64,000 nt of DNA, taken from the NCBI GenBank assembly GCA_037176725.1, contig JAZBRS010000075.1, positions 72,480,001 to 72,544,000 on the forward strand, given 5' to 3'. Of this stretch, positions 11,940 through 37,900 are shown one piece after another. The stretch is from Posidonia oceanica. Lineage: Eukaryota; Streptophyta; Magnoliopsida; Alismatales; Posidoniaceae. The position numbers were made by a program, and so were the translations under genes. The notes beneath the pieces are model-generated. The model saw nothing but the letters and a program-made list of their open reading frames with translations. It searched no databases and was not told the origin of the DNA. The first letter of the stretch is position 1. Every line of letters starts with the position of its first letter.

Positions 11940-13627
11940 TGTTACAATGAAAACACAAGGACTACGAAAAGATCGAGAGAAAATCATAAATACATAAAAT
12001 AAACAATCACACAACAAAAAAGAAGAGAAGTATTTACATAATTCACCACAAAATACTAAGTTCACGAACGACGACGAGGAGAAAGTTTCATTATTCTTTA
12101 AGATATTACAAGAATGAGAGGAGAGACCAGAGGAACATTTGTCACGTCTCCCTCAATGTTTACAATAGAATGAACAACTTATAATACCGTAAAACGGATT
12201 AAGATATTTCAATAGGCAACTCTAACAGACGTCCACGCAGACGTCCGCTAAAGCTCTAACTCCTTCAACGACATCCGATCAGAGATGTGGCGAACGTCCA
12301 GTCCAAATGTCCGCTCTGTAGGAAATATATATCTTAATATTTAATTTTGATGATAACAAAATGATTTATCTTGTTTTATTTCAAGTTAATGTTATTTGAG
12401 AAATATCTAGCTTGTAAATTGAAGAAATTCCAAGAAATGAAAGTGGAGATACATGAAGAAAAGGAAAAAAAAACATAATGAGGGAAGAATCATGAAGACA
12501 TCTTGAAGAATTCAAGGAGAAATCAAGAAAATCAAGATCCAAAGAAATTCATTGATTTTATTGTAAAAATTATTGATGTAAGTTTATCTTTCTTTGTATT
12601 TCTAGGATATGTGTAAAGATCTCCCAAACAAGTCAAAAGCCTAGGAAAATAGGAATACCCATGAACCCAAGTAGAAAATCCGTAGAAAAATCATTTAAAT
12701 AGGTTTAGGATTAATTTCGGAATACTAGATGTTTTCGGTATACCAAAATCTAGGTCAAATGGACTTACAACTGAGAACAACTTCGACACACCGAATCATG
12801 TTTGGTCTACTAAATTGGACGACTATTGTAAACTACAGAAGGCAAATCGATCGATCGAATTATTTCGGTATGCCTAACATATAACCGTTTGTGAACGTTG
12901 AGGAAAACAATATAGTCGTTACTCACATCTTTTTCTTGGCTTTTTCCTATAAATAGGACCCCCCTAAATCCAAGTAAGGTATACAAGTAGTCTTAAGCTC
13001 ATTGCACATCAGATAGAGAGATTCCCAAGCTCTAGTTCTCAATTCTCATTTAGAAAAGAGTTTTTCCAATCAATTTTCCATCATTTCTCATTAAGAGAAA
13101 AACAAGTGAGCTTCAATTCCTTACACACATTGTCTTGCACTGTTGTTTGGAAGATCAATTAGCCTGGAGGTGTAAAAGAAATTCTTGTAAAGCTTCAAAG
13201 AAATTCAAGACTTCTCCAGTTGGGAGAGGCATCGAGTTTTGAGCGGGATTTGGCGAGGGAATCGTCAAACAAGTAAGAATTTAGATTAAGGAAACTTTCG
13301 AGTGATTTTCGAGTAGACTAGATCGGAGTTGGCCGAACCACTATAAATCTTTTGTACCTACTTTTCATTGTCTCTCATCATCTTCTTTGTTTGCTTTAAA
13401 TTAGTTTCCAATTTTATTGTCATATTTGAACTACTATCTTTAAAGTTAACAAAAACAAATAATTAGTTTTAAAATTACTTAACTTCTCTATTCGCTCTCT
13501 TCTAGAGAAGCCTCTCGATCCAACACGCTCAGGTACTAATGTTGTGCCCCTTGTACAGATGAAGTAGCGGACGTCCGCCCGATGTTCTACTGCTCAATAA
13601 ACCTTGGATTCAAAATATATTTTAACA
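11940..13627 (-). repeat. 3' LTR of copia element 2, split by an insertion
   Basis: Without the 1209-bp insertion and one copy of its target duplication, this LTR is about 474 bp. Its partner at 17641-18204 is 564 bp. The missing part falls in a GACGTCC-rich repetitive stretch. The two halves rejoin exactly (gtccgctc to aggtactaatg) when compared with the intact LTR. Confidence 0.9.
12317..13525 (+). mobile_element. Nested solo LTR, 1.2 kb
   Basis: A 1209-bp sequence that begins TGTAGGAAAT and ends GATCCAACA sits inside the left LTR of copia element 2, flanked by a perfect 5-bp duplication CGCTC (12312-12316 and 13526-13530). It has no coding region. It has a TATA-like CTATAAATAGG near 12950. 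These features fit a solo LTR left by recombination between the two LTRs of a full element. The size and the CCAACA end suggest a copia element with long LTRs; the lineage is unproven. Confidence 0.88.
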
Positions 13628-13639
13628 ATTCTCTACCTT

Positions 13640-16600
13640 GAATTGAATCCTCTCATAATAGATCCCTGCCACCTACCAACCCTACCTTGGGGCTATTGCC
13701 AACTGTCAACATTAAGCAAGTCTAAACAATGCAGAAACTTACTCTTAGGAACTGGTTTGGTGAACATATCAGCCAGATTGTCTTTTGTGTCAATCTTCTT
13801 CACCTTGATTCTCTTCTCTATACGGATGAAGTGATATCTCACATGATACACTTGATCCTTGGCTAAGCATATAACACTCAAATTGTCGCAATACACTATA
13901 ACCTGATTTTGTTATAGTCCAACATCTCCAACTAGTCCTTTAAGCTAGATGCCTTCCTTAGCAGCTTCTGTCAATGTCATATACTCTGCCTCTGTTGTAG
14001 ACAGGGTAATCGATGGTTGTAGAGTTGCTTTCCAACTCACTACGGAACTACCGACTGTAAAGATGTAACCAGTCATTAATCTTCTACCATCTACATCTGT
14101 AGCGTAATCTGAATCAAAATAACCTGCAACCAAGCAATTTGCATCACCTCCATAGACGAAACCTATATCAGATGTTCCTTTCAAATACCAGAATATGTGC
14201 TCTATAGCCTGTCAATGTTCTTTTCCAAGTTTAGTCATAAACCTGCTGATAACACTAATAACGTGTGTAATATTAGGCGTAGTGCACAACATCGCATACA
14301 GACTCCCAACTGTGCTAGCATAGGAAACATGAGACATGTACTCCTCTTCGGCTTTTGACTGAGGTGCAAACACTATAAAAAGACGTAAGTTTGCAGCAAA
14401 TAGAGTATTCAAATGTTTCGTAGTAGCCATACCGAATTTTGATAAGACTTTCTGAATGTAGCTCTTCTCTGACAAGAAAACCTTCCCTTGATTTCTGTCC
14501 TTATAGATCTCTATTCCTAAAATTTTATTTACTGTACCTAGGTCTTTCATGTAAATTCTGAACTGAGGAGTTTTTTCAGTTTCTGAATCTCTGCTTTGTC
14601 TCGCGCGGCGATGAGCATATCATCTACATAGAGAAGCAAATAGATGTATGAACTATCATTCAACTTATTCTGATGTACACAACAATCATACGGACTTTTG
14701 TTGTAGCCATTCCCAATCATGAAATTGTCAAACCTCTTGTACCACTGCCTTAGAGATTGCTTGAGTCTATACAAAGATTTCTTCAGTCTGCATACGTGAT
14801 CTTCCTTTCCAAGAACGGCGAACTCCTCTAGTTGACTCATCAAGATATCTTCTTCTAGCTCTCCATGTAGAAAATTTGTCTTCACGTCTAACTGCTCTAG
14901 CTACAAATTTTGATATACTACTAATGCAAGTAACACCTAGATAGAAGTGTGTCTGACAACCAATGAGAAAATGTCATTGTAGTCAACTCCTTCTTTTTGA
15001 CTGTAGCCTTTTACAACTAGTCATGCCTTGTATCTTGTCCTTTCAACCCCTTGGATTACAACCTTCTACTTGAAGACCCACTTACAACTAACAATTCTTC
15101 TCTCCTTTGGTACTTTGACTAGTTCCCATGTCTGATTCTTATGAAGAGATTCCATCTCTTCACTCATCGCAGCCATCCACTAGGCAGATTCTGTACTTTT
15201 GATAACTTCCAGATAGGTAGAGGGCTCCTCAGACTTCACCTCTTCTGCTGCTTAAAGAGCACAAGCCATCATGCTTTCAAAGCCATATTTCTTTGGAGTG
15301 TTAATCTGTCTCCGAAGTCGATCAATTGAGATACTGTACAACCGTTTTTCTTATTATTGCTCTTCAGATTCTGTATTGGTCTCTAGCTTGTGACCCTGTG
15401 ATGAATCTTCGTCATCTTTCTGATTGGGAGTTATTTCAAACTCCACCTGTTTAACGACACCATCACTGCTTCTTGAAATAGATGACTACACACTCGGATG
15501 AAGCATAGAATTTTCATTAAAAGTTACACTTCTACTAAGAATAACTTTACATTTAGAAGGAGACCAAATTCTATATCCTTTTACCCTTGCACCATAACCT
15601 ATAAACAAACTCTTCTTTGCCCTTCGCTCTAGCTTACCTTCACTAACATGGTAATAAGCAGGACATTCGAATATTCTAAGATTAGAATAAGAAGTAGTTT
15701 TCCAGATCATACCTCAAAGAGAGTTTTATTGTCAATGGCACTTGTTGGACTGCGATTCACCAAATAGCATGCCATATTCATTGCCTCCGCCCAAAAAGGT
15801 TTTTTCAATCCAAAATTAGAGATCATGCATCGAGCTTTCTCTAACAGTGTTCTATTCATCCATTTTGCAGCGTGTCTTTGACTGTATGGTGCCTAGCAAT
15901 ACCTGCATCCTTGAAGAACTTGTTGAACTCTATAGAACAAAACTCCAGACCATTATCAGCACAAATGCACTTGATCTTCTTTTCTGTCTGATTTTCCACC
16001 AGTGCCTTCCATTGCTTGAAGACTTCGAATGCCTCACTCTTGTGATTCATCATAAATACCCAAGTCATCCTTGAGTAATCATCTATCATAGAAAAAAAGT
16101 ACCTCGAACCTCTTAAAGATGGAACACAAGAGGGACCCCAACAATCAGCATAGATATAATCAAGAGTTGCCTTGTTGGATGCACTGCCTTACAGAACTGA
16201 ACTTGACATTGTTTGCCAAAAACACAATGCTCACAAAATTCAAGGTCTACTATCTTGTGGCCTCCTAGAAAACCTTGCTTGCTCAGAATGAACATCCCCT
16301 TCTCACTTAGATGTGCAAGCCGCATGTGTCATAACCTGGTTTGATCTGATTTTGACTGCTTTGAAGGAGATACTGTTGCCGCAGAACCTATCACAGTTGA
16401 ACCTTAGAGGATATACAAGGGATCTTTCTTGATATCCTTCGTGACTACCAAAGCTCCTTTTGTCACCCGAATTGCTCCACCTCCACCACTGTATTTATAT
16501 CCCTTGTCATCTAATGCCATCAAAGATATTAAATTCTTACCCAACTCTGGAATGTGCAGTACATTGGTTAATATTCTAACCACACCAACATGTGTTTTGA

Positions 16601-16800
16601 TCTACATAGTACCACTACCAATTGATCAGCAAACGACATTATTGGCCATAGAAACATTTCCACTGTTAACCCTCTCATAGGTTGAAAACCATTCCTAGTT
16701 TGGACACATGTAATGTGAAGCACCAGAATTCAATACCCAGCTGTCAATTGGATACTGAACATCAAAAACAGTAAAGGCAATGTCTGGTTCAGATGAAGAA
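13640..16800 (-). pseudogene. copia pol, broken (element 2)
   Basis: The protease motif reads N-S-G-A-S-H instead of D-S-G (about 16720-16735), losing the catalytic Asp by a G-to-A type change. The pre-integrase block (MRLAHLSEKGM, CEHCVFGKQ) lies at 16190-16325. The integrase core (MIDDYSRMTWVF, ADNGLEF) lies at 15856-16089. The RT block (NFLHGELEED, RQWYKRFD, YVDDML) lies at 14547-14885. RNase H (SITLSTTEAEYM) lies at 13945-14184, with its C-terminal part to about 13640. Numerous stops separate the blocks. Confidence 0.9.
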
Positions 16801-16805
16801 TCATC

Positions 16806-17588
16806 CTACACCACAGCAGCAATTGGGACCTTTGACTTCTTCTTGGGACAATCAACTTTCCAGTAACTTGGCTCCTTACAGTAATTACATGTGTCCCTTG
16901 GATTCAAATGTTTAGCCTTAGACTTTGACCTTCTTTTGCTTTTCTTGTCATTCCTCTCAGAATGTCCACGACCCTTGTCAAAACTTGTTGCTACAAGTCC
17001 TGAACCAAAATTGTCGACACCACTACTTGATGCCATCTGACAGAGTTTTTGTGTATGCAAACTAGATCTGACCTCTTCTAAAGAAACTGTATCCTTTCCG
17101 ACAATGAAGGATTGAACAAAATTCTCATAAGACGAAGGAAGAGAAACTAACAGAAGTAGGACAGTATCTTCGTCCTCTATCTTGATGTCGATGCTTCTCA
17201 ATTTCATTAGCAATGTATTTAATTGATCCAGATGGTCTTTCAAAGACGTATCTTCTTTCATACGGAGAGCAAACAGACGGTGCTTTAGAAGCAACTTGTT
17301 GGTTAAAGACTTCGTCATATATAAACTTTCCAACTTCAACCACAAACCAGCTGCAGACTCTTCATCTACGACTTCGATGATGACCTCGGCGGTGAGACAA
17401 AGCAAGATCATGGAATGCACCTTCTCCTCTTGCATAGCCAACACGGCTTCATCAGCCCCAAGAGGCTTCGTCTTTGATGGCGGCGACCATACACCCTGTT
17501 GTTTTAACAGAGCTCGCATATTGATTTGCCAGAGACTAAAACTACTCTTTCCAGTGAACTTCTCGATCTTTACGTTGTATAACGACAT
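16806..17588 (-). CDS. copia gag (UBN2-type), open frame, element 2
   Basis: A 260-codon open frame from ATG at 17586-17588 (MSLYNVKIEKFTG). It holds the copia gag capsid-like region (FSLWQINMRALL, LLVSLPSSYENFV) and a C-terminal zinc knuckle. The knuckle reads CNYCKEPSYWKVDC, so the expected His of C-x2-C-x4-H-x4-C is Tyr, a change that C-to-T transition would produce. Gag forms the particle that packages retrotransposon RNA. The frame is open, but the lost zinc ligand and the broken pol argue against function. Confidence 0.85.
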   Translation of the reverse strand: MSLYNVKIEKFTGKSSFSLWQINMRALLKQQGVWSPPSKTKPLGADEAVLAMQEEKVHSMILLCLTAEVIIEVVDEESAAGLWLKLESLYMTKSLTNKLLLKHRLFALRMKEDTSLKDHLDQLNTLLMKLRSIDIKIEDEDTVLLLLVSLPSSYENFVQSFIVGKDTVSLEEVRSSLHTQKLCQMASSSGVDNFGSGLVATSFDKGRGHSERNDKKSKRRSKSKAKHLNPRDTCNYCKEPSYWKVDCPKKKSKVPIAAVV

Positions 17589-17624
17589 CTTCTCTCGATC
17601 AATGGTTGCAGACGAACCTGGAGA

Positions 17625-17636
17625 GGCTTTGATACT
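17625..17636 (-). other. Primer-binding site of copia element 2
   Basis: Minus-strand AGTATCAAAGCC lies four bases inside the 5' LTR. It is a mutated version of the initiator tRNA-Met site TGGTATCAGAGCC. Confidence 0.65.
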
Positions 17637-17640
17637 AATT

Positions 17641-18204
17641 TGTTGTGACAGAAGCACAAGGAATACGGAAAGATCAAGAGAAAACCACAAACATACAAAA
17701 CAAACAATCATACAACAAAGAAGAAGAGAAGGATTTATGTGGTTCATCACAAAAAGCTACGTCCATAGGCGGTGGCAAGGAGAAGGCTTCACTATTCTTC
17801 AAGATGTTACACAGGTAAAAGGAGAGACCAAAGAAATAACCGTCACGTCTCTCTCAATATTTACAACAGAATAAGCAACTCATAATTCCCTTAAACGGAT
17901 TAAGATATTTAAATAGGCAGTCGTAACAGACGTCCGCTAAAACTCTAACTCCTTTAACGACACGAGCAGATGTCTGGGCAGACGTCCACAAAAGTCCTGT
18001 CCAATCCAGAGAAGTGGTAAACGTCTAGACCGAGCATCTGCTCAAGTACTGTCCATCTCAGAAGAGTAGCAAACGTCAGAACCGGACGTCCACTCAAATA
18101 CTAATGTTGCGTCCCTTGTACAAACAAAGTGGCGGACATCTACGCAGATGTCCGTCCAATATTCTACTGTTTAATAAACCTTGGATTCAAAACATATTTT
18201 AACA
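17641..18204 (-). repeat. 5' LTR of copia element 2
   Basis: 564 bp, TGTTGTGACA to TTTTAACA on the plus strand. It contains several spaced GACGTCC or related motifs in repeats of roughly 55 bp (about 17925-18150), perhaps promoter elements of the retrotransposon. The right-hand TSD TATTG follows at once. Confidence 0.9.
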
Positions 18205-18602
18205 TATTGAATGCCATTAATGGAGAATTACAATATAAATCATACATGTAATGTTTCTCAAAGAATAATACGTAGAGGAGCTCAGGGAAATCAACTCGTA
18301 TTCCCGTGGCTGTTTATTTCATTACAACAAAATTCCAGAGCTACATGTATCCACTCTGATCTGAGCACTTCAAAACCACATTACGCAGACAAAAAGGGGC
18401 CGCAAATAAACAGAAGCCCGAACAGAACAAAAACCCAAGACCAAGAAATAATTAGAGTGCCAAACCAAATAAACAATGTATGTCGTTGCTCCCCGCCTTT
18501 AGCGCTGACATTACCAGCCAAGAATATAGCATGCTGGCTTCAAACTTGAAGATGACTCTGTCGTCTTCTAAATATAATAAACTCTAAATCCTGATGTCGT
18601 CA

Positions 18603-18608
18603 TTTATT
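18603..18608 (-). terminator. Candidate polyadenylation signal of GLT1
   Basis: AATAAA on the minus strand, 67 bases beyond the stop codon. Plant signals are loose, so this is only a plausible near-upstream element. The downstream copia LTR begins 0.4 kb further on. Confidence 0.35.
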
Positions 18609-18674
18609 ACTTCTGCTCCTTGAGCCGATCTTCCAAATTAGTGATAGTGGTACCAGGAGGCAACAGTATGACCA

Positions 18675-31647
<12,973 letters not shown>

Positions 31648-32345
31648 CTCTGAACCTCTTCTATAAAACTACGAAGAGTTGGCAAGTCCAAGTTCCCTTC
31701 TTTCGACAAAGGAATCACAAAAGGTCGCAGCTTTCACTTGTCAAGTGCTCAAGCAGAATAGTCGAAAAAAGAAAGAAACAAAAACAAAAAAAACTCGAGA
31801 ATTATGTTCATTAGTTTGATAAATAATGAACTCCTCTAAACCCAAAAGGCTAATCTTTCTACTGCTATCCAATCCAAATCCCTCGTGCTTCCACCGTATC
31901 TCAACAGTCGTCACCAACAACAGTCTGAAACGATCGTATCTGCAAGGTCCAGCAAAAACAAACAATCAAAACTCAAAACATTATTACTAGAATATCTAAG
32001 CAACCAATGATCCATTCATCAAAGCACACCTATGATCCATTCATCAAACAACACAACTCGGTGGACGAAACAAAAAAACTACTTTTTTTTCCCTCCTAGG
32101 CGTAGAACTAGTAGTACGAAAGAGTCCAAATTTTCAACCTCTGCAAAAGCAAGCAACCGAATAGGCAGGATTGCAATGAGCACCAGCCGAAGTATTCTTC
32201 CACAATTCCACCCTCGATCGAGGAGGGAGGAGGCGGAAAATGGGAAAAGGGCGGAGAATTGTTGAAGAGGAGAACAATGCTTGTTCTTCTCTTCCTCCTT
32301 CTCTGCTTCTTCGTTTTCGTCTCGGAGGGAGGAAACGGAGGTGAA

Positions 32346-32356
32346 TATTATATATA
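32346..32356 (-). promoter_or_regulatory. Probable TATA box of GLT1
   Basis: TATATATAATA on the minus strand, about 700 bp upstream of the first coding ATG. The leader between them is pyrimidine-rich near the start and has candidate 3' splice sites (ttgcag near 31945, tttatag near 31661), so the 5' UTR is likely spliced. Confidence 0.5.
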
Positions 32357-32704
32357 GCCACATAGGAGACAAGTAGAGGAGGGGACCACTCCATTCTTCT
32401 CTTCTGCCCGCCCCCTGTTTTTTCATTTCTTCTTATTCTTCTTCTTCTACTCCCATCTTCGCTTGTTTGCAAAAAAAAATCCTCCCATCTTCGCTTTGAT
32501 TTTTTTACTGGGTTTTCTTTTCTTTTCCAAATCTGTTTCTTATTTGGCGAGGAAGAAGAAATAAACATAAAACTCCCGGTGAGGTCAGTTCCGTTCGGGC
32601 AAATACCGCGGGAAATTGGGAGTGGGGCCCGCTGCAAGATCGACTTTTGGCATGTTGTGCGCTCGTCATCTCGCATGCGACGGCAGAGGGGAGTAACTTG
32701 GTTT

Positions 32705-32750
32705 GGTGGGGGGGGGGGGGGTGGTGGTGGGTGCGCGCGGGGGGGTGTGG
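32705..32750 (+). repeat. Poly-G / G-rich tract upstream of GLT1
   Basis: A run of 14 G at 32708-32721 is followed by three GTG-type steps, alternating GCGC and six more G. Four or more G-runs in 46 bases allow a G-quadruplex. It lies about 350 bp upstream of the presumed GLT1 TATA box. Confidence 0.8.
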
Positions 32751-34945
32751 AAAGCAGATTTATTATTATTATTGTTAAAATAGTTATTTATATTATACTT
32801 AATATAATAATAATGATGGAATGGGAAGCATTATTGGTCAATGACGTTAGTTGATCGACAAAATGAATTGTGTTCTTCGTGTCTGTACTTTGATTTGCTT
32901 GCGATCAAGTTAAGGTTCTGTGTTTTTTTATCCTTTTTTTTCTTCGAGTTATTTTTTTATAGAACATGTTATAGAACTTTGTTACTTTTTTATTGTCCGA
33001 TGATGATGATATCTTTAAAGTAAAATATTAATATCTTTAGTTATCATTTGTAAAAAAAAAAGTATGACCTGAGACTAAGATGATATGTGAAATTGACCCA
33101 TCTTTGTTTACCTGATCTTTAGACTTTAGATGGTGCAATGTGATTTACATCAATTGTATAAATTTTCGAAGCATAATGTCACCAAGGATATTAGCACATA
33201 GCTAGTGTCTCTTGTTCATGGTTATGAAAATCAAGCTTTACACAGAACTGCAACTGCCAAGAAACTGCAACTACTGCCAAGAAACTTTCCGGTGCCAACA
33301 GATAAATTATGCCAGCCAACGGCAAAAGCTTGACATCATTTTCCATGTTTGCTGCAACCACAGAAAAGAGTACTCTCTTTTTCCTCTCTAACATTGAAAT
33401 TAAATGAAAGTAGCAGTCTTCGGTGTATATATATAAACATTAGTTTCAAAAGTTGGGTTGTTTAATTGAAAACTGTTTCTATTGGGTGGGAAAATGGCTG
33501 AAATTGATAATTTCCATGTACTTTATTGGAAAGGTGCATTCGTTCAAGCGAATATTGTTTAATGTGACAAGCTAATTTTAGTTAAAGATTACAGAAAGAT
33601 CCAAAATTGACCCTACATTTTTTTATTTATATGGCGTGTTGGTTCTGCTAGACGTGATGCGTGACTACACCGTTCCATATTAGATTCATTTACGTCAAGC
33701 CTGTTAGTTAGATTTCTTATCTAGTTAAATATTTTCAACCAATGGCTACCTCTATCAAGATGTCAATGGATTTTTATATTGTGTTGGTTAATTCTCTGTA
33801 TATGTAAATATATCGCTTCGAGAGAACTACTGCATGTGGAAGCTTTACATGTTGTTTTCTTCTTTGTAACTAAAGGAATATAAAAATGACTTCATTGAAG
33901 ACCACTGAGAAGTTTTTGGGATTGGTCAACTCTACGTCTATCCTCAAGTCGTTCCATGTGCTTTGCCATCTTGCAGAAGACAGACAAGCATAAGTGTTGG
34001 TTCATCAGGTTGGAAAGTCGAAATATATGATTTCAATTTATAATATTTTTCATGTTCATGTGTTTGTTCTATTACTTGGATTTAATATTTGAGGTTTTTC
34101 ATTATTTGAGCAAGATGCCAGTAAAGGACATTTAAAAAAAACTTTAAAAAGGTGTATTGTTCACATAGGTAAGTGTCTTGTTCGAGGTGTAGAGAAACTT
34201 CAAAGGTCACATTTGAGATTTCGTAAATTTCTTGCTTGTGTGTGTAAATTCCTCTTGAATAAACAAAAGATGCATTTCAAAAACCATAAAGTTGACCACG
34301 ATCATTTCAATCTACTACAGATCACTTACCTACTAAAAGTTTAAATATATCATAATCGCTCGATCGAATTCATGGTTCAACATGGAATCTAGTTAAATGG
34401 TTGATATTCCGTGGATTGGGAGTGTAAACGAATATAACATAAAATCCTGGATCAATCACTAAACATAAGCAGTATAGGTTCTATTAAATAAAAAGATCAT
34501 ATCCTAGATCTTAACTACCACTATAAGCCAAGTAGCTTAACATCCTATGTCTGAATATCTTATTATCCTTGTCCAGAATCATGGAAGGACCACGCAGAGA
34601 GAAAGAAAACATTTTTTTCCTCTTAATTTTTTTTAATTATAATATATGTAAAGTCATAAATTAATTGATTCATAAATTGTCTCTCTCTGATCCACATTGC
34701 AAGTTGAAGCTTGACTCTCTTATTTTATCGATACTGTTATTGCTATTATATTATTTTCGAAGGATGTTTTTGCTGTTATAAATCTACCGAGCAAACTCAC
34801 AGGGAATAGAAAGTCTTCTTGTTTTTATTGATTATTATACTTACTATTAGAAACCAATATTTGTTCTTTTCAGTGAATATAATAAGATTTCTGCAAAAAG
34901 GTTATTTTGGAAATTCAGGAAGTGTGTTCATGTGTGCCACCCAAT
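32751..34945. other. Intergenic, no gene recognised
   Basis: AT-rich sequence without a supported coding region, between the GLT1 promoter and the hAT element. Short frames, such as the minus one at 33191-33394, lack any recognisable motif. Confidence 0.5.
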
Positions 34946-34953
34946 GATGCATT

Positions 34954-37900
34954 TAGACATGTAAATCGGATTAGATCGGCCCAAGCTTGCCCGACCTAGC
35001 CTGCTTTTTGGCCCGGTCCAGTCTGGCCCATGAAAGTCGTGGGCCTGTCCGGCCCAGGTCCACAATTCAGGCCCGTAAGGGCTCGCAAAGTAGGCCTAGT
35101 GGGCCCACGCAAAACTGCGTGGGCCAAGCCGGTTTGGAAAAAATAATAATAATAACAATAAACCACATTTTTGCAACGGCTCATTTAGCCGTTGCCAAAA
35201 TGCCATATCCGTTGGTAGCCAACGGCTACCAATGGATATATTGTATTTTTATTTTTATTTTTATTTTATTTTATTTTTTTTTCTCTTCTCTTCTCTTTTC
35301 TTCTCTTTTTTTTCCTATAAATATCCTACCATACCTTCATATTTTTTCACACAACTCACTATTCTCTCTACAAAACTCTCATAATCCTCCTACTCTCACT
35401 TCCACTCTCATAATTCCCCCAAGTGGCAATTCTCCCACACTCCAGTATCCGGTCTCCCGTCTGTTGATCTGCTGAAATTTTCTCTGGCTTTACTACTACT
35501 CCCTTGAAGGCTGAAGCTATAAAAATTCTCTACTTCTAATCCCTCCAATTTTTCTACTTCTACTCCCTCCATTTTTGAGTTTTAGGACTTTTGGGATAAT
35601 AGTTTCATAATCATAATTAGTTATTATATCTGTTTTTTTTACTGTTCAATTATCTAGTCATACTTTTCATTTATTTTTTCATACTTTAGATATTTATAAT
35701 GGAAAACATAGGAAGCCATGATTATATCCCAACACAAGAGTCAGACCAACCCCAACATCAAGACACCCCTGCACAATCCATTGGCACTAAAAAATCTAGG
35801 AAACAGAATTCATGGGTTTGGGAATATGTAACATTAGACCCTGCAGATGAAAATAGATGTTTTTGTAATTATTGTGGTCTAGGATACACTTGTCTTTGGG
35901 GCGGGGGTGTAGGTCACATTGCTAGGCATTTACAAAAATATTTAGCTAAACATAATAAAGAAGAAAACACAGACTTAAGACAATCTAAATTACAATTAGG
36001 TTCTAGTGGTTTAGTAAATTGGAAATATAATGTAGAATAAGCAAAAGAACGTATTACAAAATATATAGTATAAGATGAACAACCATTTTCTTTATCAGAA
36101 AATAAAAAATTTGAATCTTGTGTACAAGATTGTCTTAATCCACAATTTCAAGGTCATTCTAGAAACACTACAAAAAATATAATTTATAAAACATTTAAAA
36201 AAGATAAACAAGATTTAATGAGAATATTTTTTAGTTTATTATGTAGAGTATTATTAACTTGTGATGTTTGGACAGGCCCTAATAATTATTCATATCTTTG
36301 TTTAACTACACATTGAATAGACATAAAGTGGACCTTACAAAAAAGATTAATAGCTTTTAGAGTATTTGATTATCCACATACTGGTAAGGCTATAGCTAAT
36401 ATGTTAAAAGAAATAACTAAAGAATTTAACTTATATTTTAAAATTAATACAATATCTTTTGATAATGCTTCTAATAATAATGTTATCATAGATTTATTAA
36501 AAAGAAATCTAAAACCAATATTAAATGGTGAAATCTTTCATTGTAGGTGTTGTTGTCACATAATAAACTTAATTGTACAAGATGGTATATATTGCATTAG
36601 ACCTTTTATAGAAAATATAAGATCAGCTCTTTTATTTATTTAAACATCAGCTAAAAGATATCAAGAATTTAGGCATTTATGTTCAGAAAATGGTTTAAGA
36701 CCTAAAAAATTTAAATTAGATATTCAACATAGATGGAACTCAACTTATGATATGTTAAGTTCAAGTTTACCTTATAACCACATAATTACAGCATTTTATA
36801 ATGCAAAATCTAATTATATAATAAATGATAAAGATTGGGAAAATGCTCAAATAATTCATAATTTTTTAGAATCTTTTTATAATACTACTAAATAATTATC
36901 TGGTCAATATTATCCTATTAGTAATCTAGTTTTAATTAATTTATTTAACATTACAAATATTTTTCAGCAATATAGAGAAGTACCATGTTTTGTAAACATT
37001 ATTCAAGTAATATAACATAAATATAATAGTTATTAGAATGATCCTCCAATGTGAGCATGTTCAGCAATAATTATGGATCCTAGGCATAGATTAGTTAATT
37101 GTATGGTACTTATAGATGATATTTTTAGTAACATGAATAAAAGTAACTTAATAGAAGAATTTAATGATAAAATTAAGACTACTTTATATACATTATTTGA
37201 AGAATATGTTAAAATATGTGGTGAAGGTAGTTCTAGTGCACCTAGATCTAGTACTGTAGGATCACATACTAGTAGTAGCACTGGTAGTTCATTTTGGAAT
37301 AGATTAAATAATAAAAAGGAAAAATATGTAAAATCATTTACAAATAATGAATTAGAAAATTATTTAGAATGTGAATTTGCATTTAGTGAATCAGAAATGG
37401 ATAACTTAGATATATTAAAATGGTAGTTCAATACCCAAATTAGGTTTCCTATAGTTTCTAAAATGGCTAAAGATTTATTAACGATTCCAGCGTCTACTGT
37501 AGCGTCAGAGTTTGCATTTTCTATAAGAAAAGAGTTTTAAGTGATAGAAAATGTAGATTATCAGAAAAGTCTGTAGAAGCCTTCGTGTGTCTGAAGGACT
37601 GGTACGATGCGGTTGATCGTCTCCAATGACTCAAACTTAAACAGTGGAACTGATGACGACGAGACGGCATCGACTTCAACGGGCACGGGGATTGAAACGG
37701 GCTCTACCACGCATGATTAAAAATTGTAAAAATTGTAAAGATGTAATTTTTTAAATATTTATGTAAAAATTGTAAAGATGTAAAATTTTAATTATTTTAT
37801 GCATTTTATCAATTTTTTAATGTATGTTAGATATCAATATTTAATAAAAAAAGAAGTTAAATTTTTTTTAAAGAAAATTGACTGAATGGACCGAATGGAC

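Larger units (their letters stand above)
11940..18204 (-). mobile_element. Ty1/copia retrotransposon 2, degenerate, with nested LTR
   Basis: A 6.3-kb element in minus orientation. Outer LTRs 11940-13627 (interrupted) and 17641-18204 are bounded by TGTT...TTTTAACA and flanked by a perfect 5-bp duplication TATTG (11935-11939 and 18205-18209). The primer-binding site, gag, protease, integrase, reverse transcriptase and RNase H follow in copia order. It belongs to the same broad TNT1-94-like group as element 1 but its LTRs are unrelated in sequence. Its right end lies 470 bp downstream of the GLT1 stop codon. Confidence 0.95.

Noticed and set aside
33191..33394. A 67-codon minus-strand open frame in the intergenic region
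   Set aside because: It has no motif, no splice or promoter context, and the length expected by chance.
34987..35475. A 162-codon plus-strand open frame
   Set aside because: It lies in the GC-rich subterminal block and leader of the hAT element and has no similarity to transposase; the real coding start is at 35699.
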